A program made the position numbers and the translations under genes. Below the pieces are notes generated by a model that was given only the letters and a program-made list of their open reading frames with translations, was not told the DNA's origin and ran no database searches. From Mycolicibacterium phlei (GTDB lineage Bacteria; Actinomycetota; Actinomycetes; Mycobacteriales; Mycobacteriaceae), in assembly GCF_001583415.1 (NCBI RefSeq), contig NZ_CP014475.1, positions 4,340,001-4,404,000 on the forward strand: DNA of 64,000 nucleotides. The letters are read 5' to 3'. Of this stretch, positions 1-8,017 are shown one piece after another; the first letter of the stretch is position 1, and each line of letters opens with the position of its first letter.

Positions 1-150
1 GCCGTCGGCGCGGGCTTCGCGGCGCTGGGCCTGGTGTCGCTGCTGGACCTGCCGCGCCGCCGCGACCGCGTGCTCGCGCTGGGCGGTGCCGCGGCGGCGG
101 GCTGGTACCTGATCAGCAGCGGCGGGCTCAGGGCAGCGCGCCGGGGCTGA
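1..150 (+). CDS. C-terminus of an unidentified membrane protein (5' truncated by window edge)
   Basis: Frame 1 is open from the first base to a TGA at 148-150 and gives about 49 residues. It has two hydrophobic stretches rich in Ala, Gly and Leu separated by a basic Arg-rich loop, and ends in Arg-Arg-Gly, which suits the end of a polytopic membrane protein with a cytoplasmic tail. Its last 23 nt overlap the end of the convergent phoH2 gene. Too little is present to name a family. Confidence 0.5.
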   Translation, partial: AVGAGFAALGLVSLLDLPRRRDRVLALGGAAAAGWYLISSGGLRAARRG

Positions 151-1441
151 TCTCCTCGAGCATCTCGGTCACCAGCGCCGCGATCGGCGAACGCTCGCTG
201 CGCAGCAGCGTGATGTGCGCGAACAACGGGTGACCCTTGAGCTTCTCGATCACCGCGGCGACACCGTCGTGGCGGCCCACCCGCAGGTTGTCGCGCTGCG
301 CGACGTCGTGGGTGAGCACCACCCGGCTGCCCGCCCCCAGCCGCGACAGCACGGTCAGCAGCACATTGCGCTCCAGCGACTGCGCCTCGTCGACGATGAC
401 GAACGAGTCGTGCAGCGACCGGCCCCGGATGTGGGTCAGCGGCAGCACCTCGAGCATGCCGCGGGAGAGCACCTCGTCGAGCACCGCCGGGCTGGCCAGC
501 CCCTCCAGGGTGTCGAACACGGCCTGCGCCCACGGCCCCATCTTGTCGGCCTCACTGCCGGGCAGGTAGCCCAGATCCTGGCCGCCGACGGCGTAGAGCG
601 GGCGGAACACCACGACCTTGCGCTGGGTGCGCCGCTCCAGCACCGCCTCCAGCCCGGCGCACAGCGCCAGCGCCGACTTGCCGGTGCCCGCCTTGCCGCC
701 GAGCGAGACGATGCCGACCGACTCGTCGAGCAGCAGATCCAGCGCCACCCGCTGTTCGGCGGAACGGCCGCGCAGCCCGAACGCCTCCCGGTCGCCGCGC
801 ACCAGCTGCACCCGCTTGTCCGGGGTGACCCGGCCCAGCGCATGCGAGCTGCCGGCGAGCAGCCGAACTCCGGTGTGGCACGGCAGATCCCGCGCGGCCT
901 CCAGGTCGATCTCACCCTCGGCGAACAGCCTGTCGACGTCGTCGACGCCGATCTCGAGTTCGGCCATGCCGGTCCAGCCCGAGGTCACCACGTCCTGGGC
1001 GTGGTACTCGTCGGCGGTCAGGCCCACCGCGCCGGCCTTGACCCGCAGCGGGATGTCCTTGCTGACCAGCGTCACCTGCTTGCCCTCGGCGGCGAGATTG
1101 GCCGCGACGGTGAGGATCCGGGCGTCGTTGCTCTCGTTGCGGAACCCGGCGGGCAGCACCGACGGGTCGCTGTGGTTCAACTCGACATGCAGTGTGCCGC
1201 CTTGCGTCCCAACGGGAATCGGCTGATCCAGGCGCCCGTGCTCGAGACGCAGATCGTCGAACATCCGCAGCGCCTGCCGGGCGAACCAGCCGAGCTCGTG
1301 ATGATGGCGTTTGGCCTCGAGTTCACTGATCACCACCAGCGGGACCACGACCTCGTGCTCGGCAAAGCGCATGCAGGCCCAGGGATCTGACAGCAACACG
1401 GAGGTGTCGAGCACGTAAGTGCGAACGGCCTTCTCAGTCAC
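128..1441 (-). CDS. phoH2: PhoH2: PIN-domain RNase fused to a PhoH ATPase/RNA helicase
   Basis: The N-terminal ~150 residues form a PIN ribonuclease domain (start YVLDTSVLLSDP, with the acidic metal-binding Asp early). The C-terminal half is a PhoH P-loop ATPase with Walker A GGKAGTGKS and Walker B FVIVDEAQ. The sequence closely resembles M. tuberculosis Rv1095, whose family unwinds and cleaves RNA in an ATP-dependent way. I chose the GTG at 1441 because a GAGGAGCG ribosome-binding site lies about six bases upstream; an in-frame upstream ATG at 1498 lacks one. Product 437 aa. The 3' end overlaps a convergent membrane-protein gene by 23 nt. A short ORF overlaps its start (separate entry). Confidence 0.93.
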   Translation of the reverse strand: MTEKAVRTYVLDTSVLLSDPWACMRFAEHEVVVPLVVISELEAKRHHHELGWFARQALRMFDDLRLEHGRLDQPIPVGTQGGTLHVELNHSDPSVLPAGFRNESNDARILTVAANLAAEGKQVTLVSKDIPLRVKAGAVGLTADEYHAQDVVTSGWTGMAELEIGVDDVDRLFAEGEIDLEAARDLPCHTGVRLLAGSSHALGRVTPDKRVQLVRGDREAFGLRGRSAEQRVALDLLLDESVGIVSLGGKAGTGKSALALCAGLEAVLERRTQRKVVVFRPLYAVGGQDLGYLPGSEADKMGPWAQAVFDTLEGLASPAVLDEVLSRGMLEVLPLTHIRGRSLHDSFVIVDEAQSLERNVLLTVLSRLGAGSRVVLTHDVAQRDNLRVGRHDGVAAVIEKLKGHPLFAHITLLRSERSPIAALVTEMLEEISPGALP

Positions 1442-1559
1442 GGAGCGCTCCTCGCGGCCGCGCGGCCCCGCACGAACCTTCGGCGGACACTGCGGCACTG
1501 GGACCGGGGCCGGCCCCTCTCGTGATGAGTCGATCGGTGCCGCCCGGACAGCAGAGCAT
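1434..1559 (-). CDS. Candidate small ORF upstream of and overlapping phoH2 (phoAT-like position)
   Basis: An ATG at 1559 opens a 41-codon frame that ends in a TGA at 1434-1436, overlapping the phoH2 start by 8 nt. A second frame, with no ATG or GTG near its beginning but rich in Arg, ends in the TGA formed with the phoH2 GTG (GTGA overlap at 1438-1441). In M. smegmatis and M. tuberculosis a short gene, phoAT, is known directly upstream of and overlapping phoH2. Position and overlap fit that arrangement, but I cannot tell from sequence which frame, if either, is translated. No clear ribosome-binding site is visible. Confidence 0.3.
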   Translation of the reverse strand: MLCCPGGTDRLITRGAGPGPSAAVSAEGSCGAARPRGALRD

Positions 1560-1661
1560 GTCGCTAGCCATCGACAGCGACGCTACTCCCGTCGCGGCGG
1601 GTGCGCCGCCTAGGCGCGCCGAAGTCTTTGCCGCCCCGTGTTATATGTCGTGACGCGCAGG

Positions 1662-2489
1662 TTACGCGGTGATGAACTGGCTTAGCTTGGGCTCGTCGGC
1701 CAGCCCCCACGCGACGATCCGGTCGCTGATCACCTTGCGCAGTTCGGCGTCGCCGAAGATGCCCGCCGCAGCCACGTTGGCCACCTTGTCCGCGTACTGC
1801 TCGATGTCGCCGCCCACGACGCCCAACTCGGCCGCGCGCCGCGCGATCGCGTCGACGGTCTCGTCCCGGTCGGTCGTCAGCAGGTACCCGACCAGGTTGG
1901 CGAAGAACTCCTCGTGACGCTCCTCGTCCTTGGCGATCCGGCCCACCAGGCTCTTGAGCACCGGCTCGGTGATCTTGGCCTCGAGGTTGCGGCAGAACAC
2001 CGCGTGCGCGCGCTCGAAGTACGCCATGAACACCAGCCGCTCGATCTGGCTGTAGTCGTCGGCGCGGTAGCCCTTCATCACGTGCTTGACGCGGACCTCT
2101 TCGTTGGCGTCCGGGTCGATCTCACGGGTGACGATGAGGTAGTTGCGCAGCGCGATCGCGTGCAGCTGCTCCTCGGCGGTCCAGCGGCCGATCCAGCGGC
2201 CCCACTTCTCCTCGAGGATGAAGCTGAACACGAACTCGCGGTGGTAGCCGGCGAGGTTGTCCTTGGTGATCAGCAGGATCTCGAGGGCGTCGGTGACGTC
2301 CTTGGGCAGGGTGACCTGCGACGGATCCCAGTCCCGCCCGCCGAGGAAGGCGAAGTTCTCCCCCTGCTCGAACGGCACGTAGTCGTGGGCGTACCAGACT
2401 TCCTCGGTGTCCAGGTGCCGACGCAGCTCCTGCTGCACGACCGGCTCCAACTCAAGGGTCAGCGCATTGGGGACAGGTTTCTGTGCCAT
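1662..2489 (-). CDS. desA2: Acyl-[ACP] desaturase DesA2
   Basis: 275 residues, the length of mycobacterial DesA2, with long stretches matching it (DYVPFEQGENFAFLGG, DEERHEEFF). It belongs to the ferritin-like di-iron acyl-ACP desaturases that introduce double bonds into meromycolate precursors in the cytosol. The second iron motif is intact (DEERH), but the first reads EEQLH rather than the EENRH usual in plant enzymes, as also remembered for DesA2. The ATG at 2489 sits exactly six bases behind a TANNNT box, so the mRNA is probably leaderless; an upstream in-frame start would lie inside the promoter. It follows glyA on the same strand but has its own promoter. Confidence 0.93.
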   Translation of the reverse strand: MAQKPVPNALTLELEPVVQQELRRHLDTEEVWYAHDYVPFEQGENFAFLGGRDWDPSQVTLPKDVTDALEILLITKDNLAGYHREFVFSFILEEKWGRWIGRWTAEEQLHAIALRNYLIVTREIDPDANEEVRVKHVMKGYRADDYSQIERLVFMAYFERAHAVFCRNLEAKITEPVLKSLVGRIAKDEERHEEFFANLVGYLLTTDRDETVDAIARRAAELGVVGGDIEQYADKVANVAAAGIFGDAELRKVISDRIVAWGLADEPKLSQFITA

Positions 2490-2495
2490 GCGGTA

Positions 2496-2501
2496 ACAGT
2501 A
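2496..2501 (-). promoter_or_regulatory. -10 box of desA2 (leaderless promoter)
   Basis: On the minus strand TACTGT is followed by six bases and then the desA2 ATG, which would place the transcription start at or next to the A of the start codon. No ribosome-binding site is present, consistent with leaderless translation. Confidence 0.6.
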
Positions 2502-2513
2502 ACCCAAAGTTGT

Positions 2514-2531
2514 GGGAATCGTAAAATTCCC
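2514..2531. promoter_or_regulatory. Inverted repeat over the desA2 -35 region (candidate operator)
   Basis: GGGAAT, six bases, ATTCCC: a perfect 6-bp inverted repeat centred at about -25 to -30 relative to the predicted desA2 start point. It overlaps where the -35 contact should be, a classic repressor position. desA2 is known to be repressed by the TetR-family regulator MadR in mycobacteria; that this repeat is its site is inference. Confidence 0.4.
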
Positions 2532-2565
2532 GCACCGGCGTGGCTGATCTGTTATTTGCCCTTCG

Positions 2566-4029
2566 TCACAGCGTCAGACCGGGGTACAGCGGGTTGGCCG
2601 CCAGCAGCTCCGAGGCCGCCGCGTGCACCCGCTCGGCGGTGCCGTCGGCCAGCGTGTACTTGGCCTTCGACGTGCCCTGCGGCTGGGTGTTGGACAGCAC
2701 GTCGACGATCAGCTCGGCCACCCGGTCCAGATCCTCGGGACCGAAGCCGCGGCTGGTCAGCGCCGGGGTGCCCAACCGGATGCCGCTGGTGTACCAGGCG
2801 CCGTTCGGGTCGGCCGGGATCGCGTTGCGGTTGGTGACGACGCCGGAGTCCAGCAGCGCCGACTCGGCCTGCCGGCCGGTCAGCCCGAACGAGGTGACGT
2901 CGAGCAGCACCAGGTGGTTGTCGGTGCCGCCGGTGACCAGCCGCGCGCCCCGCTTCAGGAAGCCCTCGGCCAGCGCCTTGGCGTTGTCGGCCACCCGCTG
3001 CGCGTAGGTGCGGAACGCCGGCTGGCGGGCCTCGGCCAGCGCGACGGCCTTGGCGGCCATCACGTGGGCGAGCGGGCCGCCGAGCACCATCGGGCAGCCC
3101 TTGTCCACCGCGTCGGCGTACTCCGGCTGGGCCAGCACCATGCCGCCGCGCGGGCCGCGCAGCGACTTGTGCGTCGTCGTCGTGGTGACGTGCGCGTGCG
3201 GCACCGGGTCCTCGTCACCGGTGAACACCTTGCCCGCGACCAGGCCCGCGAAGTGCGCCATGTCGACCATCAGGGTGGCGCCCACCTCGTCGGCGATCTC
3301 GCGCATCTTGGCGAAGTTGATCCGGCGCGGATACGCCGAGTAGCCGGCGACCAGGATCAGCGGCTTGAACTCGCGGGCCGCCGCGGCGACGGCGTCGTAG
3401 TCGAGCAACCCGGTCTCCGGGTCGGTGCCGTAGCTGCGCTGATAGAACATCTTGCCCGAGATGTTGGGCCGGAAGCCGTGGGTGAGGTGACCGCCGGCGT
3501 CCAGCGACATGCCCAGCAGCCGCTGGTTGCCGAGCTTGTTGCGCAGCTTCTCCCAGTCCTCCTCGGACAGGTCGTTGACGTGCTTGGCGCCCTGGGCGGC
3601 CAGCTCCGGCTCCTGCACACGGGTGGCCAGGATGGCCCAGAACGCGACCAGGTTGGCGTCGATACCGGAGTGCGGCTGCGCGTAGGCGTACGGCGCGCCG
3701 AACAGTTCGCGGGCGTGCTCGGCGGCCAGCGCCTCGACGGTGTCGACGTTCTGGCAGCCGGCGTAGAAGCGGTGCCCGACCGTGCCCTCGGCGTACTTGT
3801 CGGAGAACCAGCTGCCCATCGTCAGCAGCACCGCCGGCGAGGCGTAGTTCTCGCTGGCGATCAGCTTGAGCGAATCACGCTGGTCGGCAAGCTCCTTGCG
3901 GGTCGCCGCGGCAACCCGCGGCTCGACCTGCTCGATGACCTCCAGCGCGGCCCGGTAGGCGGCACTCGCGGTCTCGGCGTACTCGGCGCCCGGAGCGGCA
4001 GAAGTGGAGGTCACGGGGTCTGCAGTCAT
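2566..4029 (-). CDS. glyA: Serine hydroxymethyltransferase, long actinobacterial form
   Basis: 487 residues. Converts serine and tetrahydrofolate to glycine and 5,10-methylene-THF in the cytosol with PLP. Conserved blocks include KLIASENYASPAVL, KYAEGTVGHRFYAGC, the PLP-lysine region TTTTHKSLRGPRGG and GGTDNHLVLLD. It is about 60 residues longer than the M. tuberculosis GlyA1 that occupies this locus, has an insertion before GNQRLLGMSLDAGGH, and resembles the ~480-aa Streptomyces-type enzyme. The ATG at 4029 is seven bases behind a TAGGCT -10 box (leaderless); an upstream GTG at 4053 would lie upstream of that box. desA2 follows on the same strand. Confidence 0.9.
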   Translation of the reverse strand: MTADPVTSTSAAPGAEYAETASAAYRAALEVIEQVEPRVAAATRKELADQRDSLKLIASENYASPAVLLTMGSWFSDKYAEGTVGHRFYAGCQNVDTVEALAAEHARELFGAPYAYAQPHSGIDANLVAFWAILATRVQEPELAAQGAKHVNDLSEEDWEKLRNKLGNQRLLGMSLDAGGHLTHGFRPNISGKMFYQRSYGTDPETGLLDYDAVAAAAREFKPLILVAGYSAYPRRINFAKMREIADEVGATLMVDMAHFAGLVAGKVFTGDEDPVPHAHVTTTTTHKSLRGPRGGMVLAQPEYADAVDKGCPMVLGGPLAHVMAAKAVALAEARQPAFRTYAQRVADNAKALAEGFLKRGARLVTGGTDNHLVLLDVTSFGLTGRQAESALLDSGVVTNRNAIPADPNGAWYTSGIRLGTPALTSRGFGPEDLDRVAELIVDVLSNTQPQGTSKAKYTLADGTAERVHAAASELLAANPLYPGLTL

Positions 4030-4036
4030 GGGGTTC

Positions 4037-4042
4037 AGCCTA
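4037..4042 (-). promoter_or_regulatory. -10 box of glyA (leaderless promoter)
   Basis: TAGGCT on the minus strand, seven bases before the glyA ATG. It fits the mycobacterial TANNNT consensus and supports the chosen start codon. Confidence 0.5.
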
Positions 4043-4077
4043 ATCGCCCTCACTTCGGCCGCCGAGTGTGGGATTAA

Positions 4078-4105
4078 CGCACGCCAACGGCCCCGGAGGC
4101 GTGCG
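4078..4105. other. Hairpin between the DUF885 gene and glyA
   Basis: Perfect 8-bp arms (CGCACGCC / GGCGTGCG) around a 12-nt loop, between the stop of the upstream peptidase gene and the glyA promoter. There is no T-run after it on the minus strand, so it may be a weak terminator or part of a regulatory element. I looked for a glycine or ZTP riboswitch here and could not support one. Confidence 0.4.
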
Positions 4106-4128
4106 GGTAACCCACGTTCGGCAGGGGG

Positions 4129-5337
4129 TCAGGCGGCGCGCAGCGACGACGGGATCAGCGGCTCGTCGAGCAGCGTGGTGAACCGCTGGGTGAGGTTGAC
4201 GCCGTCCGGGCGGGCGTCCAGCCATTCGCGCAGCAACCGGTACCCCTCGACATAGGTGCTGGTGTAGGCCCGCCACAGCGGCGAGGACAGAAACCGCAGC
4301 ATCTGGCGGGCCCGCTCGTCGTTGACCAGCAGCCAGCGCTTGAGGAACTCGACCACCTCGTCGACGTCGCGGTGCTCGTCGTGCAGCATCAGCGCCGCGT
4401 CTTGGCGCACGTCGGCCAGCGCGGCCGTCGCCTCCGAGACCGCCTGCGCCCGCTCGCCGTCGAACCGCAGCCCCAGGTCGGCGTAGATCTCGGCGGCCCA
4501 GCTCCCCCACTCCGGGCCGATCGCGGCGTACAGCGCCAGGTCGGCCAGCCCCTCGGCCATCAGGCACTGCGGCGTGTTGACCAGGAAGATCGTCTGCTCG
4601 GCCTGTCCGCGGCGCTCGACCAGACCCGCCTCCTTGCGGCAGTGCTCGGTGTGGTGGCCCGGATAGGACTCGTGGGCGACCAACCGCGGCAGGTTCGACA
4701 TCTGCTGTTTGAGGTCGGCGTTGACCGCCACCGTCGAGGTGTAGTTACCCAGGTAGTAGTTGAACCCCGACCACGGCTTGTCGGTCACCACCTCGTAGGT
4801 GATGGTCTCGGTGTCGGGCAACGGGTACTCCGCGCGCACCCGGTCGCGCAGCGCGCTGGAGAACGCGTGGATGGCCTCCTCCAGGCGGGCGGGCGGGATC
4901 TCCTCGGCCGCGCGGTAGGCCTGCATCCGTTCGGCCAGCGGCCCCGAGCCGTCGAGCACCTCGTCGAGCCGGCGGTGCGCCTCCCGGTACCGCTCCGGGT
5001 CGCCCTTGCTGATGTGCACGTCGAAGTAGGCCGCCACCTCGTCGACGAAACCGACGTCCTCACCGGCGAACTTGCGGCCCGCGCAGGCCAGCGCGCGCAG
5101 GTGCGCGGCGATGTAGTCGGCGCGCTCGGGCTCCAGTCCGGCCGACGGGACCTCGGCGGCCAAACGCTCGGCCTGGCGGGCCAGATCGGCGGGGTCGGGC
5201 CGCGGTTCGGCGGCCACCAGCTGCCGCAGCGCGGGATCGCCGGTGAACGAGTCGACGTAACCCTCCTCGATGCGGTCGAAGCGCAGACCGAGCAGCAGGT
5301 ACTCCCGAACCAACGAAACCGAGGTGCTGGCGTTCAT
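4129..5337 (-). CDS. DUF885 family metallopeptidase-like protein
   Basis: 402 residues, mostly helical. The zinc motif HESYPGHH lies at residues 222-229 with a further HTEH just after, the hallmark of DUF885 proteins, which resemble gluzincin peptidases. The substrate is unknown. No signal peptide or membrane segment is seen, so the protein is probably cytosolic. It is divergent from coaA, with only 30 bases between the two start codons, so the two genes must share a very compact promoter region. Many actinobacterial DUF885 proteins are longer (~550 aa); this is a shorter form. Confidence 0.8.
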   Translation of the reverse strand: MNASTSVSLVREYLLLGLRFDRIEEGYVDSFTGDPALRQLVAAEPRPDPADLARQAERLAAEVPSAGLEPERADYIAAHLRALACAGRKFAGEDVGFVDEVAAYFDVHISKGDPERYREAHRRLDEVLDGSGPLAERMQAYRAAEEIPPARLEEAIHAFSSALRDRVRAEYPLPDTETITYEVVTDKPWSGFNYYLGNYTSTVAVNADLKQQMSNLPRLVAHESYPGHHTEHCRKEAGLVERRGQAEQTIFLVNTPQCLMAEGLADLALYAAIGPEWGSWAAEIYADLGLRFDGERAQAVSEATAALADVRQDAALMLHDEHRDVDEVVEFLKRWLLVNDERARQMLRFLSSPLWRAYTSTYVEGYRLLREWLDARPDGVNLTQRFTTLLDEPLIPSSLRAA

Positions 5338-5367
5338 GCCGTCAACGGTAGATGCAACACTGGGCGC

Positions 5368-6306
5368 ATGGCGCGGCTGAGCGAACCCAGCCCATACGTG
5401 GAGTTCGACCGGAGTCAGTGGCGGAATCTGCGCATGTCGACGCCGCTGAAGCTGACCGAGGAAGAGCTGCAGAAGCTTCGGGGTATCGGCGAGAAGATCG
5501 ACCTGCTGGAGGTCGAGGAGGTCTACCTCCCGCTAGCCCGGCTGATCCATCTGCAGGTCGCCGCACGGCAGCGGTTGTTCTCGGCGACGGCGGAGTTCCT
5601 CGGTGAGCCGCAACAGAACCCGGATCGGCCGGTGCCGTTCATCATCGGGGTCGCGGGCAGTGTCGCGGTCGGGAAGTCGACCACCGCGCGCGTGCTGCAG
5701 GCGCTGCTGGCCCGCTGGGAGCATCACCCGCGGGTCGACCTGGTCACCACCGACGGCTTCCTGTACCCCAACGCCGAGCTGGTTCGACGAAACCTCATCG
5801 GCCGTAAGGGCTTTCCCGAAAGCTACGACCGGCGGGCGCTGATGCGGTTCGTCACCGCGGTGAAGTCGGGGGCCGACAAGGCGTGCGCGCCGGTGTACTC
5901 ACATCTGCTCTACGACATCGTGCCCGGCGAGAAGCAGATCGTGCGGCACCCCGACATCCTGATCCTGGAGGGCCTCAACGTCCTGCAGACCGGTCCGACG
6001 CTGATGGTGTCGGACCTGTTCGACTTCTCGGTGTACGTCGACGCGCGCATCGAGGACATCGAGCGGTGGTACATCGACCGGTTCCTGGATCTGCGCTCGA
6101 CGGCGTTCGCCGACCCGCAGTCGCACTTCCACCACTACGCGACGCTGACCGACGAGCAGGCGGTCTTCGCCGCCCGCGACATCTGGAACTCGATCAACCG
6201 GCCCAACCTGATCGAGAACATTCTGCCGACCCGGCCGCGCGCGACGCTGGTGCTGCGCAAGGACGCCGACCACTCCATCAACCGACTGCGGCTACGCAAG
6301 CTGTAG
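5368..6306 (+). CDS. coaA: Type I pantothenate kinase
   Basis: 312 residues, the same length as M. tuberculosis CoaA and nearly identical through most blocks. Catalyses ATP-dependent phosphorylation of pantothenate, the first committed step of coenzyme A synthesis. The Walker A motif GVAGSVAVGKST is near residue 100, followed by DLVTTDGFLYPN and ILEGLNVLQTGP. It ends in the basic NRLRLRKL tail seen in the family. The start codon lies 30 bases from the divergent DUF885 gene with no good ribosome-binding site. A short 5-bp GC stem straddles the junction with the convergent gene at 6325. Confidence 0.95.
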   Translation: MARLSEPSPYVEFDRSQWRNLRMSTPLKLTEEELQKLRGIGEKIDLLEVEEVYLPLARLIHLQVAARQRLFSATAEFLGEPQQNPDRPVPFIIGVAGSVAVGKSTTARVLQALLARWEHHPRVDLVTTDGFLYPNAELVRRNLIGRKGFPESYDRRALMRFVTAVKSGADKACAPVYSHLLYDIVPGEKQIVRHPDILILEGLNVLQTGPTLMVSDLFDFSVYVDARIEDIERWYIDRFLDLRSTAFADPQSHFHHYATLTDEQAVFAARDIWNSINRPNLIENILPTRPRATLVLRKDADHSINRLRLRKL

Positions 6307-6324
6307 ACGACCGAGCTGTCGGGG

Positions 6325-6741
6325 TTACGGAGCCCCGGTGAGCGGGTTGACCCGCAGGATCGGCAGCGGGAACTCGAACTCCGGCTCGCCGCCCTCGGGG
6401 TCCTCGTAGAGACCGATGGTGTAGACGCCGGGCCCGTACGCGGTCATCGGCAGGTGGTGGGCGAAGACGCGGAACTTCAGCGGCACACCGGGATTGTCGG
6501 GCCACTCCCAGGCGAACTCGAGCAGACCGACCCGCTCCCCCTCCGGGGACTTCGCGATGATGTAGCGATGCGGTTGGTACTCGGTGCCGCCGCTGGCGTA
6601 CACCGACAGCACCAGGGGAACCGTCATCTGGATCGGGAAGCTCGCGACCTGGCAGCTGGTCATCGGAAAACCGTCGGCACTGACACCGCCCGACTCCAAC
6701 AGCCGTGCGTTCTGTGCCGCAGCAAACGCGGTGACCTGCAT
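6325..6741 (-). CDS. Conserved hypothetical protein (~138 aa)
   Basis: A soluble, beta-rich protein with no recognisable signal peptide, membrane segment or catalytic motif. It contains several short Pro-Gly turns, such as EWPDNPGVPLKF and AYGPGVYTIGLYEDPEGG, which suggest a small beta sandwich. Two ATG codons lie six bases apart at 6747 and 6741; I prefer 6741 because the AAGGGG ribosome-binding site is then eight bases away instead of two. It is convergent with coaA. I do not recognise a function. Confidence 0.65.
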   Translation of the reverse strand: MQVTAFAAAQNARLLESGGVSADGFPMTSCQVASFPIQMTVPLVLSVYASGGTEYQPHRYIIAKSPEGERVGLLEFAWEWPDNPGVPLKFRVFAHHLPMTAYGPGVYTIGLYEDPEGGEPEFEFPLPILRVNPLTGAP

Positions 6742-6968
6742 GTGCATTGCCCCTTCGAGTCGTCATCCGGCCGGTGCGGGTACCGGCACGCGTAGGTGAT
6801 CGGACCCGCCGCCCGGCGGGTTCGACTCGTCGCACCTTAGCGGGATCGGACGCGTAAACACCGCTTTCCGGGGAGTTTCGTGGACTGTCGAGGCAAATTC
6901 GTGTCGTAGCCGTCAATTCAGGACGGGCCGGGGCGCCCGGCGGCAGCCCCGGCCCCGAACGGCACCGG

Positions 6969-7379
6969 TCAACGGGTCAGCCGGCGCCAGCCCTGGTACT
7001 GCAGTTCGGCGAACGCCAGCGTGTATACGCCGGTCGCCAGGACCGCCACCACGCCGATCGTGGTCAGCGCGAAGACCCCCGACAGCACCAGCGCCACGGC
7101 GCCGACGGTGTAGACGGCGTTGGCGATGATCACCGCCAGGCCGGCGCGCCTGAGATCCGCCAGCGCGGCCAGCGCCAGCACGATCACCCCGTACACGATG
7201 AAGAACGCCGACATCGCGTACTCGAAACCGACAGTGGTGCCGGACATCTCGGCCATCCAGCGGGCCAACGGCAGGCCGGCGATCCCGGCCAGACCGGTCA
7301 GCACCGCGTCGGCCCGCATCGCGAAGCGCAGCAGCGAGTCGGTGGCCTCGTTGAGCTTGGGCAGGGACAGTGCGGTCAT
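6969..7379 (-). CDS. Small four-helix membrane protein, paralogue of 7491-7910
   Basis: 136 residues with four predicted transmembrane segments after a short N-terminal amphipathic region. A DSLLRFAMRAD motif near the start and an LQYQGWRRL ending are shared with the protein encoded just upstream, so the two arose by tandem duplication. An AGAGGAAA ribosome-binding site precedes the ATG. Function unknown. The two genes point the same way with a 111-nt gap and may be co-transcribed. Confidence 0.7.
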   Translation of the reverse strand: MTALSLPKLNEATDSLLRFAMRADAVLTGLAGIAGLPLARWMAEMSGTTVGFEYAMSAFFIVYGVIVLALAALADLRRAGLAVIIANAVYTVGAVALVLSGVFALTTIGVVAVLATGVYTLAFAELQYQGWRRLTR

Positions 7380-7490
7380 CGGACTTTCCTCTCTTCTCGG
7401 GGGTTTCCCGGTTTTCTGGGGTTTGGGGAGGGCTTGGGACCGTTCCGGAGCCGACGCCGCAACCTCGAGACGACGGCGGCTCCGGACCGG

Positions 7491-7910
7491 TCATGAAGGG
7501 GCCGCGTCGAGACGACGCACCCCGCGGTACTGGAGGGCGGCCAGGCCCAGGGTGAGCGCGGCGAAGGTGAGCACCTCGACGGCGCCGAACTCGGTCAGCG
7601 ACAGCCAGCCGGCGGCCACCACGACCACCGCCCCGAGGGCGAAGGCGACGTTGCCCGCGAGCACCGCCACCCCGACGCGCCGCACCTGCGGCACCCCGGC
7701 GCACAGGTACAGCGCGCTGCCGTAGCCGACCAGCGCGACGCCGGCGATCCACTCGGCGGTGGTCGACAGTCCGGACGCCCGGCCGAGCGGATCGGCGGCG
7801 GTGGCGATCAGCAGGCCCACCGCCGCGCACAGGGTGACGTCGGCGCGGAGGGCGAACCGCAGCAGCGAGTCGGTCGGGCCGGTGCGGGTGGCGCTCATGG
7901 CGTGGCTCAT
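7491..7910 (-). CDS. Small four-helix membrane protein, paralogue of 6969-7379
   Basis: 139 residues with four hydrophobic helices. It shares DSLLRFALRAD (N-terminal) and ALQYRGVRRL (C-terminal) with the downstream neighbour. The first of two in-frame ATGs (7910) is chosen because AGGG lies eight bases upstream. No catalytic or ligand motif is evident; charged residues sit mainly at the helix ends. Function unknown. Confidence 0.7.
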   Translation of the reverse strand: MSHAMSATRTGPTDSLLRFALRADVTLCAAVGLLIATAADPLGRASGLSTTAEWIAGVALVGYGSALYLCAGVPQVRRVGVAVLAGNVAFALGAVVVVAAGWLSLTEFGAVEVLTFAALTLGLAALQYRGVRRLDAAPS

Positions 7911-8017
7911 GGGTCTGACCCTGCGGATCAGCCGCTGCCAGGTGTACGCCAGACGCTGCCAACCACTGCCAACCGCAGGTCAGCGGGGTTTTGTCAACCC
8001 TGCGAGCGCCGGTGGGA

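Noticed and set aside
4054..4128. Possible glycine or ZTP riboswitch before glyA
   Set aside because: Only one 8-bp hairpin is present; the conserved core motifs are not seen and the predicted leaderless promoter lies downstream of it.
6320..6337. Terminator between coaA and the convergent gene
   Set aside because: The stem is only 5 bp with no T-run; too weak to list.
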